A stretch of 64,000 nucleotides of DNA. Origin: Flaviaestuariibacter flavus (GTDB lineage Bacteria > Bacteroidota > Bacteroidia > Chitinophagales > Chitinophagaceae). Every line of letters starts with the position of its first letter. Position 1 is the first letter of the stretch. A program made the translations under genes and the position numbers. Where the stretch lies: positions 1 to 64,000 of the forward strand of contig NZ_SJZI01000050.1 in NCBI RefSeq assembly GCF_004337505.1. The letters are read 5' to 3'. Positions 63,752 to 64,000 of this stretch are shown here, one piece after another. Below the pieces are notes generated by a model. It was given only the letters and a program-made list of their open reading frames with translations, was not told the origin of the DNA and did no database searches.

Positions 63752-64000
63752 AACGCACGTTTTGGGCTTGCGCCTCTTTGTTTTGAATCCAGGTAATGAG
63801 CAGGGCCCGCGACCGCGCATACTGCGAGCGCGAGGTGCCTTCGCTGATGCCGAGCAGCTTGCCGATCTCCACATGGCTGTAGCCTTCCACCGCGTAGAGG
63901 TTGAAGATGGTCTGGTAGCCCGTGGGCAGCTGCCGGATGAGTGCCGCGAGCTCCTTGGCGCCGAGCGTCACGGCCGGGTCTTCGGTCGACACGGGGTGCA
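63738..64000 (-). CDS. ECF-type sigma factor, C-terminal part (cut by window edge)
   Basis: At least 87 residues are visible in frame to the window end; the start lies outside. Region 4 is clear: LAALIRQLPTGYQTIFNLYA followed by EGYSHVEIGKLLGISEGTSR, a helix-turn-helix that recognises the -35 region, and a QYARSRALLITWI tail. Its stop codon lies 14 bp inside the next gene, so the pair is translationally coupled. Sequence is unlike the sigma factor at 15682-16230, so it belongs to another ECF group. Confidence 0.85.
   Translation of the reverse strand, partial: HPVSTEDPAVTLGAKELAALIRQLPTGYQTIFNLYAVEGYSHVEIGKLLGISEGTSRSQYARSRALLITWIQNKEAQAQNVRYAGK

Overview
The window looks like a chromosomal segment of a GC-rich member of the Bacteroidota, most likely family Chitinophagaceae. 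Reasons: a subtilase carrying a type IX secretion (Por) C-terminal domain, a TonB-type outer-membrane receptor with a carboxypeptidase-regulatory-like N-terminus, DUF3857/transglutaminase proteins, the short form of AMP nucleosidase, ECF sigma factors paired with membrane proteins, and promoter elements of the Bacteroidota type (TTTG, about 20 bp, TAnnTTTG). No phage, plasmid, insertion-sequence transposase or CRISPR array is visible. The genus cannot be decided from the sequence alone.

Layout. 1-1.5 kb: 3' end of a 23S rRNA gene, 5S rRNA and the rrn terminator. 1.7-9.2 kb: M14 carboxypeptidase, rpsT, the 2-oxoglutarate dehydrogenase pair sucA-sucB, and an RsmB-like rRNA methyltransferase. 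9.2-16.3 kb: secreted subtilase plus lipoprotein, mnmA, a DUF5684 membrane protein, a lipoprotein, and an ECF sigma/anti-sigma pair. 16.4-19.3 kb: a tightly coupled leftward operon phoH - lipoprotein - crcB/fluC - ppa - tauE-like. 19.6-30.4 kb: small disordered protein, GT-C-like/GT2 pair, ssb, Ldh2 dehydrogenase, TPR/MORN protein, lysC, queA, PAP2 phosphatase. 30.4-34.8 kb: dipeptide-type ABC ATPase, lipoprotein, amn, restriction-like nuclease domain protein, membrane and barrel proteins. 35-39.2 kb: the most repeat-rich part. 39.2-42.9 kb: MFS transporter, acylphosphatase, YdeI-like protein and several very small hydrophilic proteins. 43.2-48.7 kb: TonB-type receptor, two-component system and a stand-alone receiver. 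48.7-56 kb: MpaB-like protein, MBL-fold hydrolase, SDR, YfcC carrier, clpB. 56-64 kb: an apparently inactive serine-hydrolase homologue, two DUF3857 proteins, queG, and an ECF sigma (cut by the window edge) with an inner-membrane/outer-membrane fusion-like protein.

How genes work together. sucA-sucB supply E1 and E2 of one TCA-cycle complex. QueA and QueG make the last two intermediates of queuosine, and MnmA thiolates tRNA position 34. CrcB exports fluoride, a known inhibitor of the pyrophosphatase encoded by the next gene. Two separate sigma-factor modules sit beside different membrane partners.

The least expected feature is the intergenic DNA. Nearly every gap holds degenerate tandem repeats of period 7 or 8 bp (for example GATGTCT or TTACCGCA units), often as inverted blocks around a terminator hairpin and often supplying the stop codon of the neighbouring gene. 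A 123-bp five-copy array, a 21-bp array, a MITE-like element in two inverted copies and a 37-bp perfect inverted repeat appear to be further members or relatives of this repeat landscape.
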